Numbered from the stretch's first letter, positions 36,200-45,182 are shown. The stretch is 64,000 nucleotides of DNA from Novosphingobium sp. PhB57 (GCF_004342985.1 NZ_SMBO01000011.1:30154-94153), one strand, 5' to 3'. Made by a program: numbers and translations. The notes: a model not told the origin generated them from the sequence alone.

Positions 36200-37090
36200 A
36201 TGGATTCAGCTGGAAATCTGGCCGCCGCGGGGGCCCGCATTGTAGCTGAGCTCGCCGGCCATTGGCGGCATGACCGCGGAACCTGCCTGTGCCCTGCTCA
36301 CAACGACAGGGTTGCCAGCCTTTCGGTTCGCGTCGGGGATAGGACGCTTCTGTTTCACTGTTTTGCCGGATGTGACACCACTGCGGTGCTTGCGGCACTC
36401 CGAGCCAGGAATTGGATCGTCCCCCGACAACAGGAACCGGTTTCGACCACTGCCATCAAAGGGGCTTCTACAGCTCGTCGCGCCATTCAACTTTGGGAGC
36501 AGGCCGTCCCACTGAAGGGCACGATCGGCGCGAGCTATCTCGAGAGCCGTTCGCTCCCCGTCCTTCCACCCGGTCTCAGATTCCATCCGCGCACACCAAT
36601 CGGCAGAGGCCCGATGGTCCAGCGCCGGCCGGCCCTGATTGCGGCAGTTAGAGGCGCGCAGGGAATTTCGGCGCTGCATCGCACTTTCCTCGAACCGAAT
36701 GGCCGCGGTTTGGCTACCGATCTTGAGCAGCCGAGGGCTTGCCTTGGCCGATTGTGGAACGGCGCAGTTCAGCTTGCGCCTGTTTCGTGGGAGCTCGGCC
36801 TCGCCGAGGGCATCGAAACTGCCCTTTCGGCTACCGCCTTGCTGGGAATTCCAGTCTGGGCGGTTCTTGGCAGCAGCCGGCTTCACGTGATCGAGCTGCC
36901 GAGCCAGGTCCGTCGCCTCGTCCTTCTCTCTGACAACGACAGAGCCGGGCGGGTTGCGGCGCTAAAGGCAAAGGCGGTGTACCGAGGCCGCGGGCTCGAT
37001 GTCGGTGTCGAATGGCCGTGGCATGGCCTCAATGACTGGAACGACGTGCTGAAGCGACAGGGAGAGGAGAGGGAGGGGTGGGGTGGATGA
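36200..37090 (+). CDS. CHC2 zinc finger/toprim primase-like protein (DUF7146 type)
   Basis: The 296-residue protein contains a CHC2-type zinc finger (about residues 22-60; CLCPAHNDR and LFHCFAGCD) and a toprim domain (about 200-285; LGLAEGIETALSATAL, VWAVLGSSRL, VLLSDNDRAG with the DxD). Such compact primases are common on plasmids and integrative elements of sphingomonads and rhizobia. The ATG at 36200 follows GGAG by 9 nt; the longer reading to 35873 overlaps the MarR promoter region. It precedes a ParB-like gene. Confidence 0.83.
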   Translation: MDSAGNLAAAGARIVAELAGHWRHDRGTCLCPAHNDRVASLSVRVGDRTLLFHCFAGCDTTAVLAALRARNWIVPRQQEPVSTTAIKGASTARRAIQLWEQAVPLKGTIGASYLESRSLPVLPPGLRFHPRTPIGRGPMVQRRPALIAAVRGAQGISALHRTFLEPNGRGLATDLEQPRACLGRLWNGAVQLAPVSWELGLAEGIETALSATALLGIPVWAVLGSSRLHVIELPSQVRRLVLLSDNDRAGRVAALKAKAVYRGRGLDVGVEWPWHGLNDWNDVLKRQGEEREGWGG

Positions 37091-37130
37091 CGGGCTGGTT
37101 TTCAGCCGATCCTCAAGAAGGAGCTACCCC

Positions 37131-37652
37131 ATGACCATTGCGAATATCCTCTATGTCCGAGCCCTCGACTGCACGGTTTCCAGGCACAACGTCAGGACGC
37201 AAAGCGACGAGGCCGCCGATGCCGAACTCGAGGCGAATATCGGCGAGACCGGCATCGTCCTTCAGAACCTAATCGGCGTGCCGGTGCCGCGCAAAAAGGG
37301 CCAATACGAGATTGTCGGCGGCGGACGCCGTCTCGAATGCGTTCATCGAAACATTGCCAGCGGCAAGCTTGAAGAAGATTTCATGGTCCCGGTGTTGGTG
37401 GTGAAGAACACGCGAAACGCCATCGAAATGAGCTTCGCTGAAAATTACTACAACCTGCCGATGAATCCGGCGGACGAATGTCGGGCCTTCCAAGGCATGA
37501 TCGAGCGAGAGAAGAAGACCCCGGCGGACCTTGCCAAGCGGTTTGGCAAAACGGAACGGTTCGTACAGGGGCGGCTGCGCCTGACCGACCTGCCGATCAT
37601 GCAGAAGACGCGGATCTGTCCGCCGCCGCATGACCTGCGCGCGACGAGATGA
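37131..37652 (+). CDS. ParB-like partition protein, C-terminally truncated
   Basis: About 173 residues match ParB/Spo0J: VSRHNVRTQSDEAADAELEA, the nucleotide-binding region YEIVGGGRRLECVHRNIASG, EMSFAENYYNLPMNPADECR and the HTH-like DLAKRFGKTERFVQGRLRLT. Full plasmid ParB proteins of this type run several hundred residues longer. Here the sequence changes abruptly after LTDLP and ends, so the C-terminal part is missing. AGGAG precedes the ATG at 37131. It may still bind DNA, but it is likely defective in partition. Confidence 0.78.
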   Translation: MTIANILYVRALDCTVSRHNVRTQSDEAADAELEANIGETGIVLQNLIGVPVPRKKGQYEIVGGGRRLECVHRNIASGKLEEDFMVPVLVVKNTRNAIEMSFAENYYNLPMNPADECRAFQGMIEREKKTPADLAKRFGKTERFVQGRLRLTDLPIMQKTRICPPPHDLRATR

Positions 37653-37936
37653 TTTGGTCCGGAGGTCCGCGCAGCCGGGCCTCCGGTGCCTTACGACTTT
37701 CTCATGATTTCCTGATCCCGCGCGCTGGCAATGCGGGGCTCTTTTTGAGCGCCACATTACACCCTTGGAAGGTCGTAGCCGTTCCCTCCACCGTGGCGTG
37801 CATATTCAACCCTGGATCCTGGCTGGACATTCTCCGTCCGATCTGGGGCCCGGCAGGACCGTAGGTCGCGGCGAACCAATTTCACAACTGGCCGACAAAG
37901 TGACGCGCGGTCCGCAGTTTTCGGAAGAGCAATGAC
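37653..37936. other. Gap after the truncated ParB gene
   Basis: No gene is supported. Two small hairpins occur: CCGGAGG with CCTCCGG near 37660-37690, and CCCGC with GCGGG followed by CTCTTTTT at about 37713-37746, the latter terminator-like. Confidence 0.35.
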
Positions 37937-38314
37937 ATGACCATCGAACTTGAGATGGGGGCGCTCTTTGCTGCGGCCTACAATACCGATCTAATGGAAG
38001 TCGGATCGCTTGCGTGCGCGGCATGGCGCGATCAGGACAAGCATCCTGAAATGCTCGAACTCCGCAATGGAATCGGTCAATTGCTCGATCTCATTCCCGC
38101 GGATACCGAGCCGCAAACGGCAGCAATTGCTTGCCGCCTCTACGCCGCGGGTTGCGTTGAAGCCTGCGAAACAGGAACGGCCTCCGCGTGGACGTCGCGA
38201 CGAAGCCCGATCGGAGCCGCTGCCAAGCAATCTCCAAAATCGTGCCGATTCAGCGCGGTAAGGCCGATCCTTGCCTCGATTTCGAGCTTGGTTCGATCTC
38301 GTTCGTGCCGATAA
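37937..38314 (+). CDS. Hypothetical plasmid-type protein, left copy
   Basis: The 125-residue frame opens with MTIELEMGALFAAAYNTDL behind a GGAAGAGC site. It contains HPEMLELRNGIGQLLDLIP and ACRLYAAGCVEACETG, shared with the right copy at 47641-47997. I do not recognise the family. The N-terminal half looks authentic; the last ~40 residues may be read through a degraded end. It normally precedes the DUF932 gene, as in the right copy. Confidence 0.45.
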   Translation: MTIELEMGALFAAAYNTDLMEVGSLACAAWRDQDKHPEMLELRNGIGQLLDLIPADTEPQTAAIACRLYAAGCVEACETGTASAWTSRRSPIGAAAKQSPKSCRFSAVRPILASISSLVRSRSCR

Positions 38315-38494
38315 GTGCCGAATTAGTGCGGCCTCATGTTTTCGAGCCCTGACTGGAGGCGTAACCGGATGCCTGCGCTTGGGGCGCACGGAGGGGAGGG
38401 TGAGGGGAAGGGATGAGCGTCAGTTTGCGCTCGTTGCAACAAAACTCCGCCATGTCGAATACGCCCGCCAACCACTGAACCTCCGCCCGCGCGC
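38003..38494 (+). repeat. Long direct repeat, left copy
   Basis: About 490 bp are strongly similar to 47668-48170, from TCGGATCGCTTGCGTGC through to the DUF932 start codon and a few codons beyond. In this left copy the ribosome site AAAGGAAAT of the DUF932 gene is reduced to AAAACT, and the frame from ATG 38452 stops after eight codons (MSNTPANH). So it is a dead duplicate that ends in a broken DUF932 gene start. Confidence 0.85.
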
Positions 38495-38579
38495 CGCCTT
38501 GGGGTCGGGCAAAACCTGCTTGTCGCACATCGTAGCGGATGCCTTGGCTTGGGACATTGCTCCCGTCAGCTTCAATCTC

Positions 38580-38612
38580 GGAATGTCGGGTACATCCAAT
38601 ACCCGACATTCC
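38580..38612. other. Perfect 13-bp inverted repeat (hairpin)
   Basis: GGAATGTCGGGTA and TACCCGACATTCC are exact complements around a 7-nt CATCCAA loop. No T-run follows, so a terminator is unlikely. It lies just inside the left end of the 9-kb redox segment, between the repeat and the aldo/keto reductase stop. Confidence 0.6.
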
Positions 38613-38689
38613 AGCGCCGCCTGGAAAGGGCGATAATTACGTCGCTCAAAGGGCTTCACCGATCACACTATGGGCATGTGAGACAGCCC

Positions 38690-39661
38690 TCAGGCCACAG
38701 CCTTGCCTGGTGCGCCGGCCGTAAATGTGCTCGCATTATCCAGCAGTTCGAGATGATCCGCAGAAAGTTTCAGTGACACAGCGCCGAGATTGCTTTTTGC
38801 CTGCTCAAGCGTGCGTGGTCCAATGAGAGGTACGGACCCGTGCGCGGACGCCCAGGCAATCGCAACCTGGTCCGGGCTGGCACCAAGCTCCTCGGCAATC
38901 GCTAGCACCGCATCCACCGTCGCAGTACGCCGGGCATTATTTTCGGGCTGGAAGACCCGGCCGCCGAAACCCTCGGCGCGGCCAGTTTCGCCCTTGCGGT
39001 ACTTGCCGGTCAACACGCCCCCGCCGAGCGGCGACCAGGTGACAGGCGCAATGCCCAGCGCTGCGCAGGCCGGAAACAGGTCCGCTTCAGGCTCGTGATG
39101 TACCAGGCTATGCTCGAACTGCGCGGCTGCGATCGGCAACGCGTTCGTCAATTCAGCGATAGTGGCGGCGCGCACCAGTCGCCAGGCGGGAAAGTTCGAC
39201 AATCCTGCATAGAGTATCTTGCCGGCGCGTGCGAGATCGTCGAGCCCGCGCACGATCTCCTCGGATGGTGTCACCGCATCGGGGTAATGCACCCAATAGA
39301 GATCGATCCGGTCGGTCTTGAGGCGCTTGAGGCTGGCCTCCGCCGATTGGACCATGGCCCGGCGACTTGCACCAGTCGTTAGCCGGTCAGGCTGGGGCAC
39401 CGCGCCCTGCGAGAATTTGGTGGCGAGCACGAAGCGGTCGCGGCGCCCCTGAAGCGCTTCCCCCAAGATCTCTTCGGACTCGCCGAACTGATAGACATCG
39501 GCGCTGTCGATAAAGTTGCCGCCCGCTTCGTCATAGGCGTCAAGGATCGCAGTTGCGGCGTCGGGCTGGGCGCCGTAACCCCAGCGCGTACCGAAGTTGC
39601 CGGTCCCGAGCGCGAGGCGGGAAACCTGGAGGCCGGTGCGGCCCAGCGTCGTGTAGTCCAT
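38690..39661 (-). CDS. Aldo/keto reductase
   Basis: The 323-residue NADPH-dependent TIM-barrel reductase shows MDYTTLGRTGLQVSRLALGT, FIDSADVYQFGESEE (Asp and Tyr of the active site), VLATKFSQG (Lys), DLYWVHYPD (His) and IAWASAHGSVPLIG toward the cofactor site. Such enzymes reduce carbonyls to alcohols. It is the last gene of a five-gene minus-strand operon of redox enzymes under a TetR regulator, which suggests a role in detoxifying reactive carbonyl or enone compounds. Confidence 0.88.
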   Translation of the reverse strand: MDYTTLGRTGLQVSRLALGTGNFGTRWGYGAQPDAATAILDAYDEAGGNFIDSADVYQFGESEEILGEALQGRRDRFVLATKFSQGAVPQPDRLTTGASRRAMVQSAEASLKRLKTDRIDLYWVHYPDAVTPSEEIVRGLDDLARAGKILYAGLSNFPAWRLVRAATIAELTNALPIAAAQFEHSLVHHEPEADLFPACAALGIAPVTWSPLGGGVLTGKYRKGETGRAEGFGGRVFQPENNARRTATVDAVLAIAEELGASPDQVAIAWASAHGSVPLIGPRTLEQAKSNLGAVSLKLSADHLELLDNASTFTAGAPGKAVA

Positions 39662-39688
39662 GGGAATTTCCTTCTGAAATGACGTAGC

Positions 39689-40534
39689 TCAAGCAGCGAG
39701 AAATGCCCTGGCCGTCGCCAGGAATTCTGTGTGATACTGGAAGATGCCGCCGTGACCGGCGTCTGGATAAAGCACCAGTTCGGCGCCGGGGATGCGGCCG
39801 GCGAGATCGCGCGAATTTGCTGTCGGCACCATGATGTCGTGCTCGCCGTTCGCGACCAGCACGCGCTGACGGATCGTTTCCAGCGGCTGTGGCGGCTGTT
39901 GGCCCCAGGCCTTGATCGCGCCAAGCTGACGCAGGAACGTCCTCAGCGAAACCGGTTTGTCGCGATCTCTGCTGCGCTCCTTGAGCCTTGCCAGAAACGC
40001 CTTGGCAGCGTCACGTCCTGCCTTGCTGGAGGTAAAGAACAGATAGGTTTTCGGGTCGCGCAATGTGACAAGGCCTTTGAAGATCAGCGGCCAGGAGACC
40101 GCTCCCACCCGCTCTATTCCGGTGCCACCCGCCGGTCCGGTCCCGGCAAGGATTGCGCGGCGGACGAGATCGGGGGCAGTCAGCAGGATTTCCTGCACCA
40201 CGAAACCGCCAAGCGAAAAACCGATCAGATCCACAGGTCCCCGCGTCAGGGTACGGATCGCCGCGGTCATGTCCCCGGCCATGGCCGCGACGGTCAAGGG
40301 AGCATCGCTGGAGGAACCGCCAATCCCGCGATAGTCGAGCGCATAAACGGTCCGATCCACGGCAAGGCCATCGACGATCCGCGGGTCGAAATTGTCGAGG
40401 TTGGCGCCCCAGTGGTTGAGCAAGACGACCGCTACGCCCTGCTGCGCGCCAAGGCGGCGATAGGCGATGCGCGCGCCGGGCACATCGACCGTTTGGGTCC
40501 GCGCTGCGCTGTAGCGGTCGACCGGCGCGGTCAT
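39689..40534 (-). CDS. Alpha/beta-fold hydrolase
   Basis: The 281-residue protein shows VVLLNHWGANLDNFDPRI (oxyanion strand), LIGFSLGGFVVQEIL with the nucleophile serine, ILAGTGPAGG, and DAGHGGIFQYH with the catalytic histidine. It belongs to the serine hydrolase group near haloperoxidases and esterases. It overlaps the stop of the upstream oxidoreductase gene by 4 bp. Substrate unknown. Confidence 0.85.
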   Translation of the reverse strand: MTAPVDRYSAARTQTVDVPGARIAYRRLGAQQGVAVVLLNHWGANLDNFDPRIVDGLAVDRTVYALDYRGIGGSSSDAPLTVAAMAGDMTAAIRTLTRGPVDLIGFSLGGFVVQEILLTAPDLVRRAILAGTGPAGGTGIERVGAVSWPLIFKGLVTLRDPKTYLFFTSSKAGRDAAKAFLARLKERSRDRDKPVSLRTFLRQLGAIKAWGQQPPQPLETIRQRVLVANGEHDIMVPTANSRDLAGRIPGAELVLYPDAGHGGIFQYHTEFLATARAFLAA

Positions 40535-41547
40535 ACTGCGTGCGCCGCATCAAGCGAGACGACAACCTTGCCCTTGGCCCGGCCGGTCTCGATATAGGCA
40601 AAGGCGTCGTTGAGCTGATCGAACGGATATACCCGGTCGATCACTGGCCGGAGCGTGCCTGTTTCGACTTGCTGCGCGATGCCGCCAAGCTGATGGCCGT
40701 CGGCACGCATGAACAGGAAGGTGTACGTAACACCAAGACGCTTGGCTTTGCGGCGAATGCCCGCGCTCATCAACCGAAATAGCAGCCTCAGCACCAAGTT
40801 CAGACTCTGCGCCTTGGCGAAAGCTGGATCGGGAGGCCCGGAGATGGAAATAAGCTTCCCGCCCCGTTTCAGCACTTTGAGCGAGCGCTGCAGCGTATCC
40901 GCATCCTGGCTATTGAGCACGAGGTCGTAGCCGGAAAGCTCATTCTCGAAACGCTGGCTACGATAGTCGACCACGACATCGGCGCCGAGCGCGCGCACCA
41001 GATCGGCATTGGCCGCGCTGGTTGTGGTGGCCACCGTCGCGCCCAGCAGCTTGGCGAGCTGGATGGCAATTGTCCCCACGCCGCCCGAACCGGCATGGAT
41101 CAGCACTTTCTGACCTGGCTTCACCTGCGCGCTCTCGACCAGCGCCTGCCAGGCAGTGAGCGCCACCAACGGCAAGGAAGCAGCTTCCACCATTGACAGG
41201 TTTTTGGGCTTTGTCGCCAGATCGGCTTCGTTCACGGCAATCAGTTCAGCGAATGTGCCGATGCGGCCGTCGCGCGGACGAGCAAAGACCGCGTCCCCTT
41301 TTTTGAACCTGCTGACCTTGGCGCCGACTGCGACGACCGTTCCGGCCAAATCGTGGCCGAGCACCAACGGTACCTTATACGGCAGGATCGGCTTGAAAGC
41401 CCCATCACGGATCTTCGCGTCCAGCATATTGAGGCCGGCCGCCTCGACCCGAACGAGGACATCGTTCGGGCCAGGCGTGGGCGCTGGCATATCGCCCGGC
41501 CGCAAGGCTTGCTGTTTGCCGTAGCGGCCGAGAATGGAAGCCTTCAT
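40531..41547 (-). CDS. NADP-dependent quinone oxidoreductase-like (MDR family)
   Basis: The 338-residue medium-chain reductase has VLGHDLAGTVVAVG, the cofactor-binding GSGGVGTIAIQLAKLLGA and VVDYRSQRFENEL. No zinc ligands of alcohol dehydrogenases are visible, so it matches the zinc-free quinone oxidoreductase branch, which reduces quinones or enones. It is translated 14 bp after the OYE gene stop. Confidence 0.85.
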   Translation of the reverse strand: MKASILGRYGKQQALRPGDMPAPTPGPNDVLVRVEAAGLNMLDAKIRDGAFKPILPYKVPLVLGHDLAGTVVAVGAKVSRFKKGDAVFARPRDGRIGTFAELIAVNEADLATKPKNLSMVEAASLPLVALTAWQALVESAQVKPGQKVLIHAGSGGVGTIAIQLAKLLGATVATTTSAANADLVRALGADVVVDYRSQRFENELSGYDLVLNSQDADTLQRSLKVLKRGGKLISISGPPDPAFAKAQSLNLVLRLLFRLMSAGIRRKAKRLGVTYTFLFMRADGHQLGGIAQQVETGTLRPVIDRVYPFDQLNDAFAYIETGRAKGKVVVSLDAAHAV

Positions 41548-41560
41548 CGCCGTTTCCTTC

Positions 41561-42652
41561 TCAGGCGTCCATAGACGCTATGCTGGCCGGGTAATCGGTA
41601 TAACCCTGCGCACCGCCGCCATAGATCGTCGCCATTTCCATCTGGGCGAGCGGCGTGCCGGTCTTCAGTCGCTCCACCAGATCGGGATTGGCGATGAAGT
41701 CATGGCCGAAGGCGATCAGGTCCGCTTTGCCATCCCCGAGGCGCGAATTGGCGAGTTCGAGATTGTAGCCATTGTTGGCAATATAGGTGTTGCCGAACCG
41801 CTGGCGAAGAGCATCATAATCGAACGGGGCGGCATCGCGCGGACCGCCGGTCGCGCCTTCGACGACATGGATGTAGGCGATGCCCAGTCCGTTCAGCGCT
41901 TCGACGACGTGATTGAACTGCGGCTGCTCGTCACCCGACGGTACGATACCGCTGGCCGGAGACACCGGCGAAAGGCGAACGCCCGTGCGACCCGCGCCGA
42001 TCTCGTCGGCTACGGCGGCCACCACTTCGAGCAGCAACCGGGCCCGGTTCTCGATCGAGCCGCCGTAAGCGTCGGTGCGGGCATTGGCAGTTTCGCGCAG
42101 GAACTGGTCGAGCAGATAACCATTGGCGCCGTGAACTTCGACACCGTCGAAGCCGGCCTCGATGGCGTTGGCGGCCGAACTCCGGAACGATTCGACGATG
42201 CCGGGGATTTCGTCCAGTTCGAGCGCGCGCGGCTCGGATACATCGACAAACGCGTTGTTGACGAAGGTCTTGGCCTCGGGACGGATCGCCGAAGGCGCGA
42301 CCGGTGCCTTGCCATCATGCAGGTCGACGTGGCTGACCCGACCGACGTGCCAGAGCTGCACGAAGATCCGGCCGCCCTTGGCGTGGACGGCATCGGTGAC
42401 CCGGCGCCATGCGGCAACCTGTTCAGGCGTATAGATGCCGGGCGTGTTCTGGTAGCCCTGGGCCTGCGGGGAAACCTGGGTGGCCTCGGTGATGATGAGG
42501 CCTGCGCTTGCCCGCTGGGCGTAATACTCGGGGGCCAGCAGGCTGGGCACGAGGCCGGGCCCGGCGCGATTGCGCGTCAGAGGCGCCATGACCACGCGAT
42601 TGGCCAATGCGATGTCACCAAGGTCGAAGGGGGAGAAGAGAGTGCCGGTCAT
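41561..42652 (-). CDS. Old-yellow-enzyme-type alkene reductase
   Basis: The 363-residue FMN-dependent reductase has the diagnostic stretches VVMAPLTRNRAGPG, GLIITEATQVSPQAQGY, FVQLWHVGRVSHVD, GVEVHGANGYLLDQFLRE and YGGSIENRARLLLEV. It belongs to the NemA/XenB group that reduces alkenes, nitro esters and nitroaromatics. Together with the MDR, SDR and AKR genes it makes a plausible electrophile-detoxification set. Confidence 0.92.
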   Translation of the reverse strand: MTGTLFSPFDLGDIALANRVVMAPLTRNRAGPGLVPSLLAPEYYAQRASAGLIITEATQVSPQAQGYQNTPGIYTPEQVAAWRRVTDAVHAKGGRIFVQLWHVGRVSHVDLHDGKAPVAPSAIRPEAKTFVNNAFVDVSEPRALELDEIPGIVESFRSSAANAIEAGFDGVEVHGANGYLLDQFLRETANARTDAYGGSIENRARLLLEVVAAVADEIGAGRTGVRLSPVSPASGIVPSGDEQPQFNHVVEALNGLGIAYIHVVEGATGGPRDAAPFDYDALRQRFGNTYIANNGYNLELANSRLGDGKADLIAFGHDFIANPDLVERLKTGTPLAQMEMATIYGGGAQGYTDYPASIASMDA

Positions 42653-42676
42653 GTTCGATCTTTCGAAGAGGGCGGA

Positions 42677-43459
42677 TCAGGCGGCGGTGTAACGCGGCGC
42701 GGGATGGATCGTCTGGAAGCCGGGGAGCATTGCCCGGCGGGCGCTGTCGAGAGCGTCCCACAGGGTGGCATTGTGGAGCGGCGGGATCGTGACAAGCTCG
42801 CGCCGGTCGAAGCCGACAAGGGCCGCGTCGACCAATTCGCCGACTTCCATCATTGGCGGCAGGCTCGCCTCGTCGGCGCCGGAACGGCCCCAGAGTTCGG
42901 TGCGGGTTGCGGCCGGCAGAACGGCCTGCACATATACACCCTTGGGACCGAGTTCGAGGGCAAGCCCCTGCGAGAGGAACAGCACGAAGGCCTTGGTCGC
43001 TCCGTAGACGGACATGCCGAGTTCCGGCGCAAGGCCCACGACAGAGCCGATATTGACGATGGCGCCTTCGCCGCGCGCCGCTAGGCGCGGCGCAATGGCG
43101 CTCGCAAGGCGTGCGACCGAGGTTGTGTTGAGGGCGATCAGGCCGGAGATTGCATCCGCCGATTGATCAACGAACCGGCCGCCCAGGCCTGCACCGGCAT
43201 TGTTCACGAGAACCCCGATACGATCGTCCTCGCGCAGCCGCGCTTCGACTGCGGCCAGATCCTCGGGCCGCGTCAGGTCGGCCGGCAGCACTTCGACCGT
43301 CACGCCGGTTTCCTGCGACAGCTGTGCGGCGGTGGTTTCCATGCGCGCCTTGTCCCGCGCGACCAGCACCAGATCATGGCCGCGACGCGCAAAACGGTCT
43401 GCGTAAGTTGCGCCGATGCCCGCGGAGGCGCCGGTGATGAGGACGGTGGATTTGGTCAT
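42677..43459 (-). CDS. Short-chain dehydrogenase/reductase
   Basis: The 260-residue SDR carries the cofactor turn GASAGIG (VLITGASAGIGATYADRF), VNNAGAGLGG and the active-site YGATK (SVYGATKAFVLFLSQGL). It is the first gene of the minus-strand redox operon and is transcribed away from the TetR gene, with the operators between the two starts. Confidence 0.88.
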   Translation of the reverse strand: MTKSTVLITGASAGIGATYADRFARRGHDLVLVARDKARMETTAAQLSQETGVTVEVLPADLTRPEDLAAVEARLREDDRIGVLVNNAGAGLGGRFVDQSADAISGLIALNTTSVARLASAIAPRLAARGEGAIVNIGSVVGLAPELGMSVYGATKAFVLFLSQGLALELGPKGVYVQAVLPAATRTELWGRSGADEASLPPMMEVGELVDAALVGFDRRELVTIPPLHNATLWDALDSARRAMLPGFQTIHPAPRYTAA

Positions 43460-43486
43460 CTTATTGCCCTTTGGAAGGAGATCACT

Positions 43487-43538
43487 ATATTCATGATAGC
43501 CATCATAGTTTGATATATGTGATGGCCATCATGAATAT
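43487..43538. promoter_or_regulatory. Paired TetR-type operators in the divergent promoter
   Basis: A 19-bp left arm, ATATTCATGATAGCCATCA, is repeated in inverted form at 43520-43538 with one mismatch, 14 nt apart. Each arm itself contains a smaller palindrome (ATGATNGCCATCAT type). The site covers the SDR and TetR promoters, as expected for a self-regulating TetR repressor. Confidence 0.75.
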
Positions 43539-43565
43539 GTCAACGGGTCCCAAGGAGTTTTTACG

Positions 43566-44153
43566 ATGAAGGTCAGCCGCGAGCAGATGGCGCAGAACCG
43601 CCAGCTTATCCTCGACGAGGCGAGCCGCCTCTTTCGCGAGCGCGGTTTCGATGCAGTCACCGTGGCCGACGTGATGAAGGCGGCGGGCCAGACGCATGGC
43701 GGCTTCTATGGTCACTTTAAATCGAAGGACGCGTTGATTGCCGCAGCCGTGGCGCATTCGCTTTCAGGCGAGGCTGCGGGCATGGCCAACCTTCAGGGCT
43801 GGATGGACACCTATCTTTCGCCCCTGCACCGGGACCATCCCGAACAAGGGTGCCCGGCAGCGAGCCTGGCAGGTCTTCTGCCTCAGCAAGGCCCGGAAGC
43901 GCGGAAGGCGATGGGCTGCGGACTGGAAGTACAGATCGAACGCTTTGCCCGCGCCCTTCCAGATGGGGACGAGACTCAGCGGCGCCGTGCGGCAATCGGA
44001 CAATGGTCAGCCATGGTTGGCGCGATGGTTCTCGCCCGAGCCGTCGACGATTCGCCGCTTGCGGATGAAGTGCTCAGCGCGACGCGGGCATGGCTAGATG
44101 TTGTCGGGCAAACCGCACCCGTAAAGCAAAACCAGGATAGAGTTTCCGTATAA
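43566..44153 (+). CDS. TetR/AcrR-family repressor
   Basis: The 195-residue protein has the N-terminal HTH (about residues 10-55: ILDEASRLFRERGFDAVTVA, VMKAAGQTHGGFYGHFKSKD) and a helical ligand domain with CPAASLAG and QWSAMVGAMVLARAV. This HTH variant with GQTHGGFYGHF is usual in regulators of oxidoreductase operons. It lies divergent to the redox operon across the paired operators and probably represses it until an electrophile binds. Confidence 0.9.
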   Translation: MKVSREQMAQNRQLILDEASRLFRERGFDAVTVADVMKAAGQTHGGFYGHFKSKDALIAAAVAHSLSGEAAGMANLQGWMDTYLSPLHRDHPEQGCPAASLAGLLPQQGPEARKAMGCGLEVQIERFARALPDGDETQRRRAAIGQWSAMVGAMVLARAVDDSPLADEVLSATRAWLDVVGQTAPVKQNQDRVSV

Positions 44154-44155
44154 AC

Positions 44156-44581
44156 GTGCTTCTCGACCATGCGGACCTGGACGGTCACGACCAGTTGGCC
44201 GCGCTGATGGCGGAAAGCCGCTATCCGCCGATTGGGGAAACCCGCGAATTCTATCTCGTGGAACTCGAACGCGGCCGGGTTGTATTCGCAGGGTCACCGT
44301 CCCGCAGGGGGTTCAACCTGATCGGATCCGTTCACGGCGGATATGCCGCGACGCTTTTGGACAGCGCATGCGGGTGCTTTGTGCATTCCAGCCTTCCTAC
44401 CGGCCAAGGCTATACGACGCTTGAACTCAGGGTTTTCTATCACCGCGCATTGAGCGAAACCAGCGGGCCGGTGCGCGCGGAAGGCAAGCTGGCGTCGCTC
44501 GGCCGCCGCGTCGGCTTTTCGGAAGCCCGAGTTTCGATGCCAGGAGACGCTTATGTGCATCTGCGACACCGACGCGGCTGA
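44156..44581 (+). CDS. PaaI-like hotdog-fold thioesterase
   Basis: The 141-residue protein shows LIGSVHGGYAATLLDSACGC (the HGG turn and Asp/Ser-side helix of PaaI thioesterases), GYTTLELRVFYHRAL and a terminal GRRVGFSEARV strand. It starts with GTG 2 bp after the tetR stop, so the two are co-translated. It would hydrolyse an acyl-CoA or aroyl-CoA, unspecified. Confidence 0.82.
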   Translation: MLLDHADLDGHDQLAALMAESRYPPIGETREFYLVELERGRVVFAGSPSRRGFNLIGSVHGGYAATLLDSACGCFVHSSLPTGQGYTTLELRVFYHRALSETSGPVRAEGKLASLGRRVGFSEARVSMPGDAYVHLRHRRG

Positions 44582-44795
44582 TTTTTCCAATCGAACTGCC
44601 TGCGTTACGCGACGCCTGACGTGTAAATGGCGAGTTTCGGCGCAACCGGACCTTTCATGAAGGAGACTCAAATGACCATGGCTGGTCGAAATCTACCGGC
44701 CGGTGATGCCGCCTCGTCCTCGGTATTGGCGAGCTAAAAGATTTGGAACGATGTGGTGATTTCAACATTTAGTGTTTAGTAAAAGGGCGAGACCA

Positions 44796-45182
44796 ATGAC
44801 ATCCGTGCTTATTGTCGAAGACGAGATATTCATCGCGATAGAGATAGAGCGCATCCTTGAGGAAGCCGGATATAATGTCGTTGCCATTGCAGCGGATCAA
44901 CCGGAGGCCTTGTCGGTTGGGCCGAGCGCCCAACTAGCCTTTGTTGATCTCAACCTCCGTGACGGGCCAACGGGAACGAAAATCGCGCGTGAACTCGCCT
45001 CTCAGCACGGTGTCCGCGTCGTCTATGTCACCGCCAATCCGGCTCAGATTGGCGAGCCGGCCCCGCAGGCGATCGGGTGTATCCGCAAGCCTTTCACGCC
45101 GGATGCAATATTGGCGGCGGCGGCCTTGACGGCATCAGGCGACGAGCATGCGCTTAAACACAAGGCTGTTCTCAGGGTTTAG
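44796..45182 (+). CDS. Single-domain response regulator
   Basis: The 128-residue receiver starts at MTSVLIVEDEIFIAIEIERIL; the phosphoacceptor is in AFVDLNLRDGP, the Thr in YVTANPAQ and the Lys in IRKPFTP. There is no output domain. A short frame at 44672-44737 with a good ribosome site (starting MTMAGRNLPAG, 21 residues) precedes it and may be a remnant. It converges on the HWE kinase gene, whose stop overlaps by 11 bp, and the two probably form a signalling pair. Confidence 0.85.
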   Translation: MTSVLIVEDEIFIAIEIERILEEAGYNVVAIAADQPEALSVGPSAQLAFVDLNLRDGPTGTKIARELASQHGVRVVYVTANPAQIGEPAPQAIGCIRKPFTPDAILAAAALTASGDEHALKHKAVLRV

